This document shows positions 1 through 8,434 of a stretch of 64,000 bases of DNA, piece by piece. Source of the stretch: Desulfobulbaceae bacterium (GTDB lineage: Bacteria; Desulfobacterota; Desulfobulbia; Desulfobulbales; SURF-16); the NCBI GenBank assembly GCA_020444175.1, contig JAHLLM010000019.1, positions 1 through 64,000 on the forward strand. Reading direction: 5' to 3'. The translations under genes were made by a program, and so were the position numbers. Position 1 is the first letter of the stretch; every line of letters begins with the position of its first letter. The notes beneath the pieces were generated by a model. It saw only the letters and a list, made by a program, of their open reading frames with translations, searched no databases and was not told where the DNA came from.

Positions 1-1
1 A

Positions 2-157
2 TTACCCGGCCGGATAACTTCGGAATGAGTGGCCGAATTCATTGGAATATGCACCAAGCAGGCCTGCGCTGTTGGGATCATTGTGGTCAAACTCCACCTC
101 GCCTGAAAAAGCCACCATGGCAGAAGTATGCTTCCTTTGTTCTGTGAATTTCTCCAT
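2..157 (-). CDS. possible small protein, 51 aa, unrecognised
   Basis: Open frame on the minus strand starting at ATG 157 (MEKFTEQRKH...) and ending in a stop at the left edge (...HSFRSYPAG). The frame stays open upstream of the ATG to about 260 without another ATG, so this could also be the 3' remnant of a longer gene. Composition looks protein-like (acidic, Gly/Ser/Asn-rich) but no family is recognised and no clear ribosome binding site is visible. The window edge prevents further judgement. Confidence 0.2.
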   Translation of the reverse strand: MEKFTEQRKHTSAMVAFSGEVEFDHNDPNSAGLLGAYSNEFGHSFRSYPAG

Positions 158-351
158 CAGCGGAAAATTATAAAAGCGGCAGAAAAAAGGATTGGAAATC
201 AGGGACGGACAAAGCGGCTCTCTTGCAATTTTTATCTGGGTATTATTAAGGGAAAATTCGATTTATAACAATCAATTATCCTTGAATAATTTGATAGGTA
301 TGAAATCGCAAGGGGAAACCTTGCTCAAACAACATCATTCTTTCCGAAAGT

Positions 352-420
352 CAGTGAGCACAAAGGAAGGCGATTCTGCCTTGTTGGCGGGAAACTCGCT
401 TCTGAAATTTTTTCGAGACC
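352..420 (-). repeat. interspersed hairpin repeat, copy 1
   Basis: About 69 bp that recur, diverged, at 1706-1770 and 4914-4985. The core is an imperfect hairpin (TTCTGCC-TTGTT-GGCGGGAA). Read on the minus strand one frame gives KNFRSEFPANKAESPSFVLT, closely matching the translation of the other copies. No gene is convincing around this copy. Plus-strand frames across 192-479 are considered spurious. Confidence 0.75.
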
Positions 421-505
421 AGTTGATGTCGCTGTTATTTCCCAATATGACCGATTCGAAGCTTGAAGAAGGTAAATAAAAGTTGCGTTTTTTGTTCGTT
501 ACGCA

Positions 506-538
506 TATTCTCTATTCTAGAATCCAGAATGGAGAATA
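506..538. promoter_or_regulatory. inverted repeat operator candidate before HTH gene
   Basis: Two 13-bp arms, TATTCTCTATTCT (506-518) and AGAATGGAGAATA (526-538), are inverted with one mismatch around a 7-bp centre. The repeat ends six bases before the GTG start of the HTH gene at 545. The position suggests an autoregulatory operator. No promoter hexamers are convincing, so the role is inferred. Confidence 0.45.
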
Positions 539-544
539 GGCGTT

Positions 545-1090
545 GTGTTAAAACCCCAGGATATATATGTGCTTCTCAAGCTTGTCGTTGTTGGTGATCG
601 ACCATGGTCTTATGCCGATTTGGCTGTTGAGCTGAGAATGAGTCCGTCTCAGGTGCATGCTTCGGTAAAGCGCGCCCTGGAGGCACAGCTTGCAGTCAGA
701 CAGGAAGACATGATTGGCCCCCATTTCCGGAATTTGGAAAATTTTCTGATTCATGGCCTGAAACATGTCTTTTGGGCAGAACATGGCAACATGACGAGGG
801 GAGTCCCTACCTCATCTTCAGCGCCACCACTTGATACAATGTTTATCCCCTTGTCTTCGGATGAGCCCCCGTCGGTATGGCCAGATCCTGAAGGAGATGT
901 CCGAGGCATGGCCTTTGCTCCTCTTTACAAACAGGCGCCCGAAGCATCTCGAAGAGACCAAAAATTCTACGAGTTGCTGACTCTGGTTGATGCTATCAGA
1001 GGTGGCCGGGCAAGGGAGCGTGAAATGGCAATAAGGGAAATACGACAACGCTTGGAGAAATATGCGTCGAATAACGAACCCCAACCTTGA
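545..1090 (+). CDS. HTH (MarR/winged-helix-like) protein, partner of a nucleotidyltransferase
   Basis: 181-residue protein starting at GTG 545. Residues about 5-50 (DIYVLLKLVV...YADLAVELRMSPSQVHASVKRAL) form a clear helix-turn-helix of winged-helix type. The C-terminal half is charged and alpha-helical with no known catalytic motif. Its end overlaps the start of the following nucleotidyltransferase-like gene by 29 bp in another frame, a layout seen in HTH plus nucleotidyltransferase gene pairs of toxin-antitoxin or abortive-infection type. Since the partner is broken here, the protein may be an orphan antitoxin or regulator. The HTH call is fairly sure; the system assignment is inference. Confidence 0.6.
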   Translation: MLKPQDIYVLLKLVVVGDRPWSYADLAVELRMSPSQVHASVKRALEAQLAVRQEDMIGPHFRNLENFLIHGLKHVFWAEHGNMTRGVPTSSSAPPLDTMFIPLSSDEPPSVWPDPEGDVRGMAFAPLYKQAPEASRRDQKFYELLTLVDAIRGGRAREREMAIREIRQRLEKYASNNEPQP

Positions 1091-1608
1091 AATTCTGGAG
1101 ATTGCTGTCCTGCAATTGGATGATCTCGCCGAGCGGTTGGTATTCCTCGGCGGATGTGCAACCGGTCTTCTGCTTACCGATCCTGCTGCGCCGCCGATTC
1201 GCGTGACTCAAGATGTCGATGTCATTACCGAGGTGGCGACCAGGGCCGCATATTATCGATTGTCGGAAATATTGCGCTCCAAAGGATTTACCGAAGACAG
1301 CAGCGAGGATGCGCCAGTTTGTCGCTGGAAATCAGAAAGCGTTATATGGGAAGGGTGATTTCATGATGAGTCATGATATTGAAGATATCGTGGCAGTTTT
1401 GGATGGCAGGCCGGAGGTAGTGACAGAAATTGACAAGGCATCACACGAATTACGAGCCCATTTGGGCAAACGATTTGAAGAATTGCTTGGAAGCCCACGC
1501 TTTCGGGAGGCACTTCCTGGCAATATGCCTCCGGATGAGGCAAGTCAGGCCAGGGTACCGAAGGTCCTTGAAAGAATGAGAGATATAGCAAAATTAGTAT
1601 CAAAATAG
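1062..1608 (+). pseudogene. AbiEii-like nucleotidyltransferase, internally deleted and frameshifted
   Basis: The first part (1062-1358, 98 aa) has the nucleotidyltransferase start: LVFLGGCATGLLL, then RVTQDVDVI, the Gly-rich loop and Asp-x-Asp expected for metal binding. It stops early after KSESVIWEG. From about 1336 another frame carries the C-terminal part (GKGDFMMSHDIEDIVAVLDGR ... to 1608), which fits the end of the same family. The middle (about 100 residues in usual members) is missing and the two halves are out of frame, so a deletion fused them. It overlaps the HTH gene upstream by 29 bp. Very probably non-functional; translation of the N-terminal fragment cannot be excluded. Confidence 0.7.
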
Positions 1609-1705
1609 CGCTGGTGAAGAGAATACAAAAATTGTGGAATTACTGTACCCCCCTTGAGGGACAAAGGGATGACTTATGGTGAAATAATTTCACCCTTTCC
1701 GCAAA

Positions 1706-1770
1706 TCACTGATCACAAAGGAAGCCTGTTCCGCCTTGCTGGCGGGAACCTCCCTTTGGAATTTTTTCCG
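1706..1770 (-). repeat. interspersed hairpin repeat, copy 2
   Basis: Second copy of the family at 352-420. It has the best hairpin of the three, TTCCGCC-TTGCT-GGCGGGAA, and lies 34 bp past the stop codon of ppc on the minus strand, where it could work as a 3' mRNA hairpin. One minus-strand frame gives KKFQREVPASKAEQASFV, similar to the other copies. The rest of the gap 1609-1803 shows no gene. Confidence 0.75.
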
Positions 1771-1803
1771 GATGTGGCGAGTAATACTACTCTGCCTCCG
1801 CCA

Positions 1804-4554
1804 TCACCCCGTGGTCCGCATTCCTGCCGAGATCCCCTGAATACTCAGGCGAACAAGGGCACGGATATTGTCGGGAACCTGGCCGTCCTTGCCTGCTATA
1901 TCCCGTCCCCGTTTTAACAGTTCCATCTGGATCAGATTGAGCGGGTCGACATAGGGATCCCGCTCCTCAATTGATCGTGACAGCCAGGGAGTGTCATCGA
2001 GTAAGTCATTGCTGCCGGTAACATAGAGAACCGCCTTGCATGACTTGTCATATTCGCTGACAAGGCGGCCCCATATGGCCCGGCGCTGCTCCTTGTTGTC
2101 CATCAACTGCGCGTAGATATAGGCTATGCTGGTAGAGGCCTTGGCCAGGGCCAGTTCCGCGTTATCCACCGTTCCCTTGAAAAAGGCCCACTCTTCATAC
2201 ATCCGGCACAGCTTTGCCCATCCTTCATCATCCGCCTTTGCAAATTCAACCATGGCCGTGCCCAGACCATACCAGGCAGGCAGCATTACCCGGCACTGGG
2301 TCCAGGCAAATACCCAGGGAATAGCTCTGAGATTTTCCAGGGTATGCACATTTTTTTTGCGGCGGGCAGGACGCGAACCTATGGGCAGGGCCTCGATCTC
2401 ATCGATTGGGGTGGTCTGGCGAAAATACTCGATAAAACCGTGTTGTTCGACGAGTTCGCGATACACCTCATAGGCTCTATCCGCCAGGGTTTCCATGCAG
2501 TGCAACCACTCGGCACGCGGCTGTTCAGCGCTTTCCGCCTCAACCAGGATGGTTGCCGCTGTTACCTGTTCGAGATGGCGAAAGGCGATTTCCGGGTCAT
2601 CGTAGCGGGCCGCAAGCACCTCTCCCTGTTCCGTCATTCGAATGGCTCCGGCCACCGTGTGCGGAGGAAGCGACATAATGCTGCGGGCCGTGGGGCCGCC
2701 GCCACGTCCCAGGGAACCGCCCCGGCCATGGAAAAAAACGGCTTTCACCCCATGGCCCTTACAAATTGCTTCGAGCTCGGACTGACCGCGATAGAGGCTC
2801 CAACTGGCCTCCAGATAGCCGCCGTCCTTGGTGCTGTCGGAATAGCCCACCATGATAGTCTGCTGCATCTCATATGCTGCCAAATGAGCTGCATATACTT
2901 CATTGGAAAAGAGGGTTTCCATAATGGAAGCGGATCGCTTCAGGTCGTCAATGGTCTCAAAAAGCGGCACAATGCCTGTCGGTCCCACACCGAGCAGCTC
3001 ATCTTCCCCCGCCTCGCTTGCAGCCCAGCGCAGCAGCCAGAGCACCAGGAGCACATGGCTTGGCTGGTGGGTCATGCTGATCACGTGTCCGCCCAGCACC
3101 TCGGGGCCATAGAGTTTCACGGTGCGCGCCAGCAGACGAAAGAGGGCCAGTGTTTCCTGAGCCTGTTCAGACAATAACTCATCCTCCAGAGGTTCCACCA
3201 TGCCCATGGTTTTGCACAGTATATCCTGGCGTTCCACTTCTCCTAAGGACATATAGTTGACGCAGAGTTTCTGGAGCGCCAGCAGTTCCGCCACCACCTG
3301 TTCATAATGACTTGACTCCTGCCGGATATCCAGGCAGGCCATATGAAAACCGAAAACCCGGATGCGGCAGAGCCAATTTTCCACCGTGCTCTCCGCCACC
3401 TCCTGGGCACCATTTTCCAATAAGCTTTGCCGAATCAGTTCAATGTCATCATAAAGTTCTGCGGCCAGCCGGTAGGCCCCTTTGGGAGGATCGGCAAAGG
3501 GAATGGCGACCCTGCATTGACGAAGACGCCATTCAACCGCTTTCATGAAACGACGGTACTCCTCCTGATGCGGTACACCATCAAGATGGACTTTCAACTG
3601 CGGCCACTGCTCCATCATATCAGCCAAGCGCTTTTGCAGTGGTTTACTCTCTCCGGCAATACGGCTCGACATGCTGAGATTCTGGTACATACGCCGACAT
3701 TCAGTCAAATGGGCGTCCAGGGCGGCCTGCCTTAAAATAGTCAGGGTCTGGGCGGTCACCTTGCTGGTGACAAAAGGATTGCCGTCGCGGTCTCCGCCTA
3801 TCCAGGAGCCGAAATGCAAAAAACGGGTGCGGGTGAAAATATTGCCGTAATAATATCGCTGCAAGCCCTCCTGCAGGTCTTTGTAAAGGCGGGGAACCAC
3901 ATCCCACAGGGTACGCATGAAAAACAGGGCCCGCTCCACCTCCTCTATGACCGTGGGGCGTTCGGGCCGATGGGGTTCGGTCTGCCAGAGGGCCACCATT
4001 TCATAGTGGATAATGTCCTCCAGGCGCCGCTCTTCCCGGGGTAAGATATCGTGCTGCTCCAACCGGGACAGGCATTGCTGAATTCGTTTCAGCTTGGCGC
4101 GCACGGTACGGCGTTTTGCTTCAGTGGGATGGGCGGTGAAAACCGGCTCGATGCTCAGTTTGTCAAGAAAACCCTGGATTTGTTCAGCGGAGTAGCCTTC
4201 GGCCCCAAGATAGGCAAGGGCTGCCCCAATTGATTCCGGGCGAGGTCTGTCGCCGCTTCGCCGTTCCCGGTCCCGCAACATGCGGATACGGTGGCGATCC
4301 TCGGCCATATTAATCAGGTCAAAACGGAGACTGACTGCTGCCAGCACCACCTCGACCTCGCTCTCGTCAAGAACGGACACCAATTTTTCCAGTTCCTTTG
4401 CTGCTTTAATATCGCCGTCCCTGCGCGCTTTGGACAGGTCAAAAACATGCTCGACTAATTCGGTGAGCGGTGCGCCCACCTGTTCCTGCAGAACGCGGTA
4501 AAGCTGCTCGGTCAGTTTATGAATTTCCACTACAAGGGTACGCGGACCAGCCAT
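1804..4554 (-). CDS. ppc: phosphoenolpyruvate carboxylase
   Basis: Cytosolic enzyme making oxaloacetate from PEP and bicarbonate to refill the TCA cycle. From the chosen start it is 916 residues, the usual bacterial length. Signature motifs are all visible: FTAHPTEAKRRT with catalytic His near residue 142, SWIGGDRDGNPFVT, MVGYSDSTKDGG, FFHGRGGSLGRGGGPT. The extreme C-terminus is GMRTTG instead of the more usual QNTG ending, still closing on Thr-Gly. ATG 4554 was preferred because GGGAG lies 8 nt before it; in-frame ATG 4569 and TTG 4572 are alternatives. Transcribed alone, away from the repeat at 4662-4730. Confidence 0.96.
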   Translation of the reverse strand: MAGPRTLVVEIHKLTEQLYRVLQEQVGAPLTELVEHVFDLSKARRDGDIKAAKELEKLVSVLDESEVEVVLAAVSLRFDLINMAEDRHRIRMLRDRERRSGDRPRPESIGAALAYLGAEGYSAEQIQGFLDKLSIEPVFTAHPTEAKRRTVRAKLKRIQQCLSRLEQHDILPREERRLEDIIHYEMVALWQTEPHRPERPTVIEEVERALFFMRTLWDVVPRLYKDLQEGLQRYYYGNIFTRTRFLHFGSWIGGDRDGNPFVTSKVTAQTLTILRQAALDAHLTECRRMYQNLSMSSRIAGESKPLQKRLADMMEQWPQLKVHLDGVPHQEEYRRFMKAVEWRLRQCRVAIPFADPPKGAYRLAAELYDDIELIRQSLLENGAQEVAESTVENWLCRIRVFGFHMACLDIRQESSHYEQVVAELLALQKLCVNYMSLGEVERQDILCKTMGMVEPLEDELLSEQAQETLALFRLLARTVKLYGPEVLGGHVISMTHQPSHVLLVLWLLRWAASEAGEDELLGVGPTGIVPLFETIDDLKRSASIMETLFSNEVYAAHLAAYEMQQTIMVGYSDSTKDGGYLEASWSLYRGQSELEAICKGHGVKAVFFHGRGGSLGRGGGPTARSIMSLPPHTVAGAIRMTEQGEVLAARYDDPEIAFRHLEQVTAATILVEAESAEQPRAEWLHCMETLADRAYEVYRELVEQHGFIEYFRQTTPIDEIEALPIGSRPARRKKNVHTLENLRAIPWVFAWTQCRVMLPAWYGLGTAMVEFAKADDEGWAKLCRMYEEWAFFKGTVDNAELALAKASTSIAYIYAQLMDNKEQRRAIWGRLVSEYDKSCKAVLYVTGSNDLLDDTPWLSRSIEERDPYVDPLNLIQMELLKRGRDIAGKDGQVPDNIRALVRLSIQGISAGMRTTG

Positions 4555-4661
4555 GCGGTTGTCTCCCATCAAAAAATATAAATAAAGCGATTATAAATGT
4601 ATATGCTTATAAACAATTCTCAGTTAAAAATTGCCACTTTCCTGTCGCCAAGTTTCCAATA

Positions 4662-4730
4662 CTGGATTCCCGCCTCCGCGGGAATGACATAACCAAGCCC
4701 GCCGTCACTCCCGCGGAGGCGGGAGTCTAG
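4662..4730. repeat. REP/MITE-like inverted repeat
   Basis: Two arms of about 27 bp (4662-4688 and 4704-4730) are inverted copies, each itself containing CCCGCCTCCGCGGG, which can fold. The family with GGATTCCCGC...GCGGGAATGAC ends is widespread in bacterial intergenic DNA. It sits in the 5' gap of ppc (4555-4898), which otherwise is AT-rich with no gene. Confidence 0.85.
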
Positions 4731-4898
4731 AGGTAGGCTGCTGAGAATTGTATAGAGGCAAATAAATGTATTAAGAAAAGCGAAAGCAAACTCTGGCTCT
4801 TTTTTATTCTTTTTTTCCTGTTTCTGGAAAGTTTTTTTTGGCAGTTTGTTCGCATCGACTGTCTATTTCGTAAAGTGCAGGATATGGGCTGTGGCGTT

Positions 4899-5339
4899 TT
4901 ACTTTTTGCGCAGATCTGTAAGCACAAAGGATGCGGATTCCGCCTTGCTTGCCGAAAACTCGCTATTAAAATTCTTCTCCAGACCGTTTTTCAGGCAGGC
5001 GATGAGATCCTTTGTGGCGGCAATAAACTCCTCATCATGCTCAAGCCTGTTGATGGTGGCATGCAGGACTATTTTTTCCGGGTGCGGTGGATAGCCTGTG
5101 GTCACGGTCCAGGCCAGGGCGTTGGGGCAGTCCGGTACGTAAAAACGCACTCCTCCCAGCACATTTGTGCATTGGATGTGAAAGCGTCCCCAGTGCAGGA
5201 AATAAATAACCCTGCCCATCTCTCCAGCTTCATCCACCGCCTCAATGGCAGCGCAAAAGAAAGGCAGAGTGTCTATGGATACCTTATCCCTTATTTTTTC
5301 CGCGGTTGTTAAAACGTCGGCAAATTCGAAAAATTCCAT
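4899..5339 (-). CDS. uncharacterised protein with repeat-encoded C-terminus, 146 aa
   Basis: Not recognised. The start at ATG 5339 (MEFFEFADVLTTAEK...) has AGGA 9 nt upstream; a longer reading would run into the modF gene in another frame and is unlikely. The body contains an aromatic-rich middle (VIYFLHWGRFHIQCTNVLGG, FYVPDCPNALAW, TTGYPPHPEKIV) typical of a small soluble alpha/beta protein, no signal peptide or membrane segment. The last 25 residues or so (KNFNSEFSASKAESASFV...) come from the interspersed repeat at 4914-4985, so an element inserted in frame replaced or extended the original end. It follows modF on the same strand by 134 bp and may be cotranscribed. Confidence 0.6.
   Translation of the reverse strand: MEFFEFADVLTTAEKIRDKVSIDTLPFFCAAIEAVDEAGEMGRVIYFLHWGRFHIQCTNVLGGVRFYVPDCPNALAWTVTTGYPPHPEKIVLHATINRLEHDEEFIAATKDLIACLKNGLEKNFNSEFSASKAESASFVLTDLRKK
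4914..4985 (-). repeat. interspersed hairpin repeat, copy 3, inside a CDS
   Basis: Third copy of the family at 352-420 and 1706-1770. Its hairpin core is weaker (TTCCGCC-TTGCT-TGCCGAA). It provides the C-terminal codons of the protein encoded at 4899-5339 in the same frame that is conserved in the other two copies. Confidence 0.75.
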
Positions 5340-5472
5340 GTTTTCTTCGTCCTGTTGTCCCTGGAAAATCAATACCTTTGAGTTGGCTGGCGTATTTATT
5401 GAACAGCGCACTCTTTGTAAAGGAAAGTAGTCTACTAATCTGGACAGGTCAATACAGGGGCTCAGTTTTTGG

Positions 5473-6957
5473 TTACATTTGAAGATGCTGCTTGAAAAAA
5501 TCCCGAAACTCATCCTGGCGGTGGCTGACATAGAGGATGGTGCAGAGTTCTTCTTCTGCCACCTGTTCCAGAAAGTCCAGCACTGCCAGGCGGTTTGGTT
5601 CGTCGAGTCCCTGGGTGGGCTCATCGAGTATGAGCAGTTTGGGGATCTTGATCAGCGCCCTGGCAATGAGGACCAGGCGCTGATCGGCAAAGCTCAGCCT
5701 GCGGAAAGGCGTGTCTGCCTCATGGGCAAGGCCTGTGCGCTCCAGCCATTTCAATGCCTTTTTTTCATCCGCGGATGTATATGGACGGTACAGGCCGATG
5801 GAATCATAAAGGCCTGAAATAATACAGTGCAGGGTGCTGCCCGGTACATAGTAGTTTCTGTGCAGCTCCGAACTGACGATGCCCATGTGTTGTTTGATTT
5901 GCCAGATGGATTCGCCGCTGCCCCGCTGAATGCCGAATATGCGCAGGTCATTACGGTAGCAGGCCGGGTGGTCGCCGGTGATCACTTGCAGCAGGGTGGA
6001 CTTTCCGCAGCCGTTGGGACCTGAAACCAGGGTGTGGTCACTTGCCCGGATCAGCAGATCCAGATCCGAAAATACATCTCTGCCGCCGTATCCTGCTGAT
6101 CCGTTTTTGAGCCGCACCAGCTCTTCTTCCCTATTCTCCAGCCGTTCCCCATTTCCGGCCAGTTCCCGGGCCGAGGCCTTGAAATCCGGTGTTTGTCCCG
6201 CAAAGATCGTATCAAGAGGCGCCATGATTTTTTCCCTGAGACTGGAGTGGGCCAGGCGTCCACCTGCAATAATCCCTACATGGCTGCACCAGGACGGGAT
6301 ATCGCTTCTGTTGTGCACTATAATAAAAATCAGGATTTTTCTTTTGCAACAGGCGGCCAGGGCCTTGTCAAGTTCCCGGCAGCTCGTCTGGTCCAGACCG
6401 TCGTAGGGGGTCTGTATGACCAGGCTGGAACACCCCTGGGTGATGCGGGAAAGAAGCATGAGTTTTCTTGACTGGCCGGTGCTGAGCTGGCGGTAGCCCT
6501 TGTCCAGGGAATCCTCCATGCTAAATGCTCTTATGAGATCCCTGTGCTCATCTGGATTGTGTAGAAAAGAGCGGGCCGGGGTGCCGGGGTCGATCATGTC
6601 CATGAAATCGGTGTCATCCTTTCGCAGCTCTTCCTCAAATATATCCTGTTGACGCCTGAAAGAAATTACTCCGGGATTTGTAGGCAGCACAAGTGCCTCC
6701 GCCTCCACATCCTGAAGTTCTCCTGCAAGGAGTTTGAAAAAACTGTCGATCCCGGACCTATTCGCGCCCACCAGGCACCAGGTCTCGCCGGACCCGGCCT
6801 CAAAGCGGTCTATGAAAAGATCATGGATTTTGGCGCGTATTATTTTGACGGTTTCATTACGAAAACATTCAACCGCCGCCGGCACGTATGTACCTTGTTG
6901 GTGTTTCCTTGGTGGATGGTCAGCTTGAGTGTTTTTTTTGATTTCATCAAGTTTCAT
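5473..6957 (-). CDS. modF: ModF-type tandem ABC ATPase
   Basis: 494-residue cytosolic protein with two ABC ATPase domains and no membrane part, matching ModF/PhrA in length and order. The second domain shows family-typical text (ITGDHPACYRNDLRIFG, RRGSGESIW-like, ISGLYDSIGLY), intact Walker A GPNGCGKST and Walker B LLILDEPTQGLD, with a changed signature LSFADQ. The first domain keeps the signature LSTGQS but its Walker A is VGANRSGIDS (no Gly-Lys-Ser) and Walker B is SLVIQTPYDGLD (no Asp-Glu), so it probably cannot hydrolyse ATP. ModF is linked with molybdate transport, but no modABC genes are in the window. Start codon context is weak. Confidence 0.85.
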   Translation of the reverse strand: MKLDEIKKNTQADHPPRKHQQGTYVPAAVECFRNETVKIIRAKIHDLFIDRFEAGSGETWCLVGANRSGIDSFFKLLAGELQDVEAEALVLPTNPGVISFRRQQDIFEEELRKDDTDFMDMIDPGTPARSFLHNPDEHRDLIRAFSMEDSLDKGYRQLSTGQSRKLMLLSRITQGCSSLVIQTPYDGLDQTSCRELDKALAACCKRKILIFIIVHNRSDIPSWCSHVGIIAGGRLAHSSLREKIMAPLDTIFAGQTPDFKASARELAGNGERLENREEELVRLKNGSAGYGGRDVFSDLDLLIRASDHTLVSGPNGCGKSTLLQVITGDHPACYRNDLRIFGIQRGSGESIWQIKQHMGIVSSELHRNYYVPGSTLHCIISGLYDSIGLYRPYTSADEKKALKWLERTGLAHEADTPFRRLSFADQRLVLIARALIKIPKLLILDEPTQGLDEPNRLAVLDFLEQVAEEELCTILYVSHRQDEFRDFFKQHLQM

Positions 6958-6990
6958 GGCCGTATAGAAGCAGGTTCAGTATGGTTAGAC

Positions 6991-7047
6991 AAGAAAAAAG
7001 AGCTGCCGGGTCGAAGTGTGAAACAGGGAGGGAGTGACCCGGCAGCT
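6991..7047 (-). terminator. factor-independent terminator of the urea operon
   Basis: Arms AGCTGCCGGGTC (7001-7012) and GACCCGGCAGCT (7036-7047) pair perfectly. On the minus strand the stem is followed by CTTTTTTC. It lies about 50 bp after the ureG stop, ending the urt-ure transcript before modF. Confidence 0.85.
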
Positions 7048-7094
7048 GCAGGAGGGAGGTAAATAAAAACGGGGAGCTGTATGTCAAAGCGAAA

Positions 7095-7748
7095 TCATGC
7101 CACTTCTTTAGAACCTTGTTGGTGCAGCATGCCTTCACGCTCGATAAAGGCCAGCACTTCGTCAACACCCTGAAGGGTTTTCATGTTGGTAAAAACAAAG
7201 GGCTTATCTTTACGCATTTTTGTCGTGTCGTTTTCCATAACTGTCAGCGACGCTCCCACCATGGGAGCAAGATCGATTTTGTTTATCACCAAGAGATCGG
7301 AACGGGTAATACCGGGACCGCCTTTGCGGGGTATTTTGTCCCCTGCGGCAACATCAATGACATAGATGGCCAGATCGGCCAGTTCCGGGCTGAAGGTGGC
7401 GCTCAGGTTGTCGCCGCCGCTTTCAATGAAGATGACATCCAGGCCGGGGAAACGGTCAATAAAGTCGTCCACGGCGGCAAGATTCATGGAGGCATCCTCG
7501 CGGATGGCGGTATGGGGGCAGCCGCCGGTCTCGACACCCTGTATGCGGTCGGCGGGCAGGGCCTCATTGCGGGTGAGGAATTCAGCATCCTCGCGGGTAT
7601 AGATGTCGTTGGTGACAACGGCGATCTGGTAGATATCGCGCATTTTGCGGCACAGGGCGTCAATAAGGGCGGTCTTGCCGGAGCCCACCGGGCCGCCGAT
7701 GCCGACGCGCAGGGGTGAGGGATTGCTTTGCATAGTTATTTCCTTCAT
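7095..7748 (-). CDS. ureG: urease accessory GTPase UreG
   Basis: 217-residue SIMIBI-class GTPase that delivers nickel to apo-urease with UreD, UreF and UreE in the cytosol. P-loop GPVGSGKT at residues 19-26, Cys-Pro-His nickel motif (GGCPHT, residues 77-79), ESGGDN and the guanine-specificity motif NKID are all present. ATG 7748 overlaps the ureF stop by 4 bp (ATGA); a second ATG at 7733 has a better ribosome site (AAGGA) and could be the real start. Last gene of the operon, followed by the terminator at 6991-7047. Confidence 0.97.
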   Translation of the reverse strand: MKEITMQSNPSPLRVGIGGPVGSGKTALIDALCRKMRDIYQIAVVTNDIYTREDAEFLTRNEALPADRIQGVETGGCPHTAIREDASMNLAAVDDFIDRFPGLDVIFIESGGDNLSATFSPELADLAIYVIDVAAGDKIPRKGGPGITRSDLLVINKIDLAPMVGASLTVMENDTTKMRKDKPFVFTNMKTLQGVDEVLAFIEREGMLHQQGSKEVA

Positions 7749-8434
7749 GATCGGTAGAGTCTGGTGTATTGGGTTTCGTGCAGGCTGCTGGCCAGCGCCA
7801 GGACCGGGCTTGCCGCGCCTATTTCATTATCGCTTATTGTCAGTCCCCTTTCCACAGTGTCAGGAATCAGGGAGGCAAGGTGCATGAGAATGCGCTGCCC
7901 CTCGGATTGGCCCAGGGGAATGATCTTGACCCCGGCCAGCACCTGGTTTTCAAGCCAGGCCCATGTGTAACCAAAAGCGGCCTCCTGCAGAGGGATCTGC
8001 CAACTTGACGCCGCCAGGGAAAAACCGGCTAGCTGGCTGCGGCTAAGAGTCTGTTCCCAGCAGTTAGCCAGAGGAACATCCAGGCTTTGCAGCAGCGCGG
8101 TCTGGGCTCGGCCCCGGTTGTATTCCTCCATACGGAGTTCCGATGATTCCCGGCAGGCCAGGAGCATGGAGCACCAGTGGGCAAGGTCTTCTAGGCGCTG
8201 TTGGTCACAGGCCTCGTACATGCGCCGCAGAAGCGGAATGTCCACATAGACCATGGATTGTTCGGCCAGGTCGGTCAGCCACTCCTGCAGAGTGGGGCCG
8301 TTATGTATCCATCCTGCCTCCACCGCCCATTCCAGGCCCTGGGAATAACTGAAGGCACCGGTGGGCAGACTGGGGCTGACCAGCTGCAGCAGACGCAGTA
8401 AGTGCCCGCGCTTATCCATGGTGATGTCCGCCAT
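7745..8434 (-). CDS. ureF: urease accessory protein UreF
   Basis: All-alpha scaffold that joins UreD and UreG in the urease activation complex. The family signature is near the N-terminus ([24 protein letters not shown]), and the C-terminal part has the usual ending with an Arg-Leu-Tyr-Arg-Ser tail. ATG 8434 gives 229 residues, normal for UreF; ATG 8419 is an alternative. The start overlaps the ureE 3' end by about 23 bp, and the 3' end overlaps ureG by 4 bp, indicating translational coupling. Confidence 0.95.
   Translation of the reverse strand: MADITMDKRGHLLRLLQLVSPSLPTGAFSYSQGLEWAVEAGWIHNGPTLQEWLTDLAEQSMVYVDIPLLRRMYEACDQQRLEDLAHWCSMLLACRESSELRMEEYNRGRAQTALLQSLDVPLANCWEQTLSRSQLAGFSLAASSWQIPLQEAAFGYTWAWLENQVLAGVKIIPLGQSEGQRILMHLASLIPDTVERGLTISDNEIGAASPVLALASSLHETQYTRLYRS

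Noticed and set aside
192-479. Plus-strand frame of 95 codons
   Set aside because: It crosses repeat copy 1 in the antisense direction, has no ribosome site and no protein-like pattern.
2344-3177. 277-codon plus-strand frame within ppc
   Set aside because: Antisense shadow of PEP carboxylase.
5340-5624. N-terminal extension of the 146-residue protein
   Set aside because: It would overlap modF in another frame and the ATG at 5339 has a good ribosome site.
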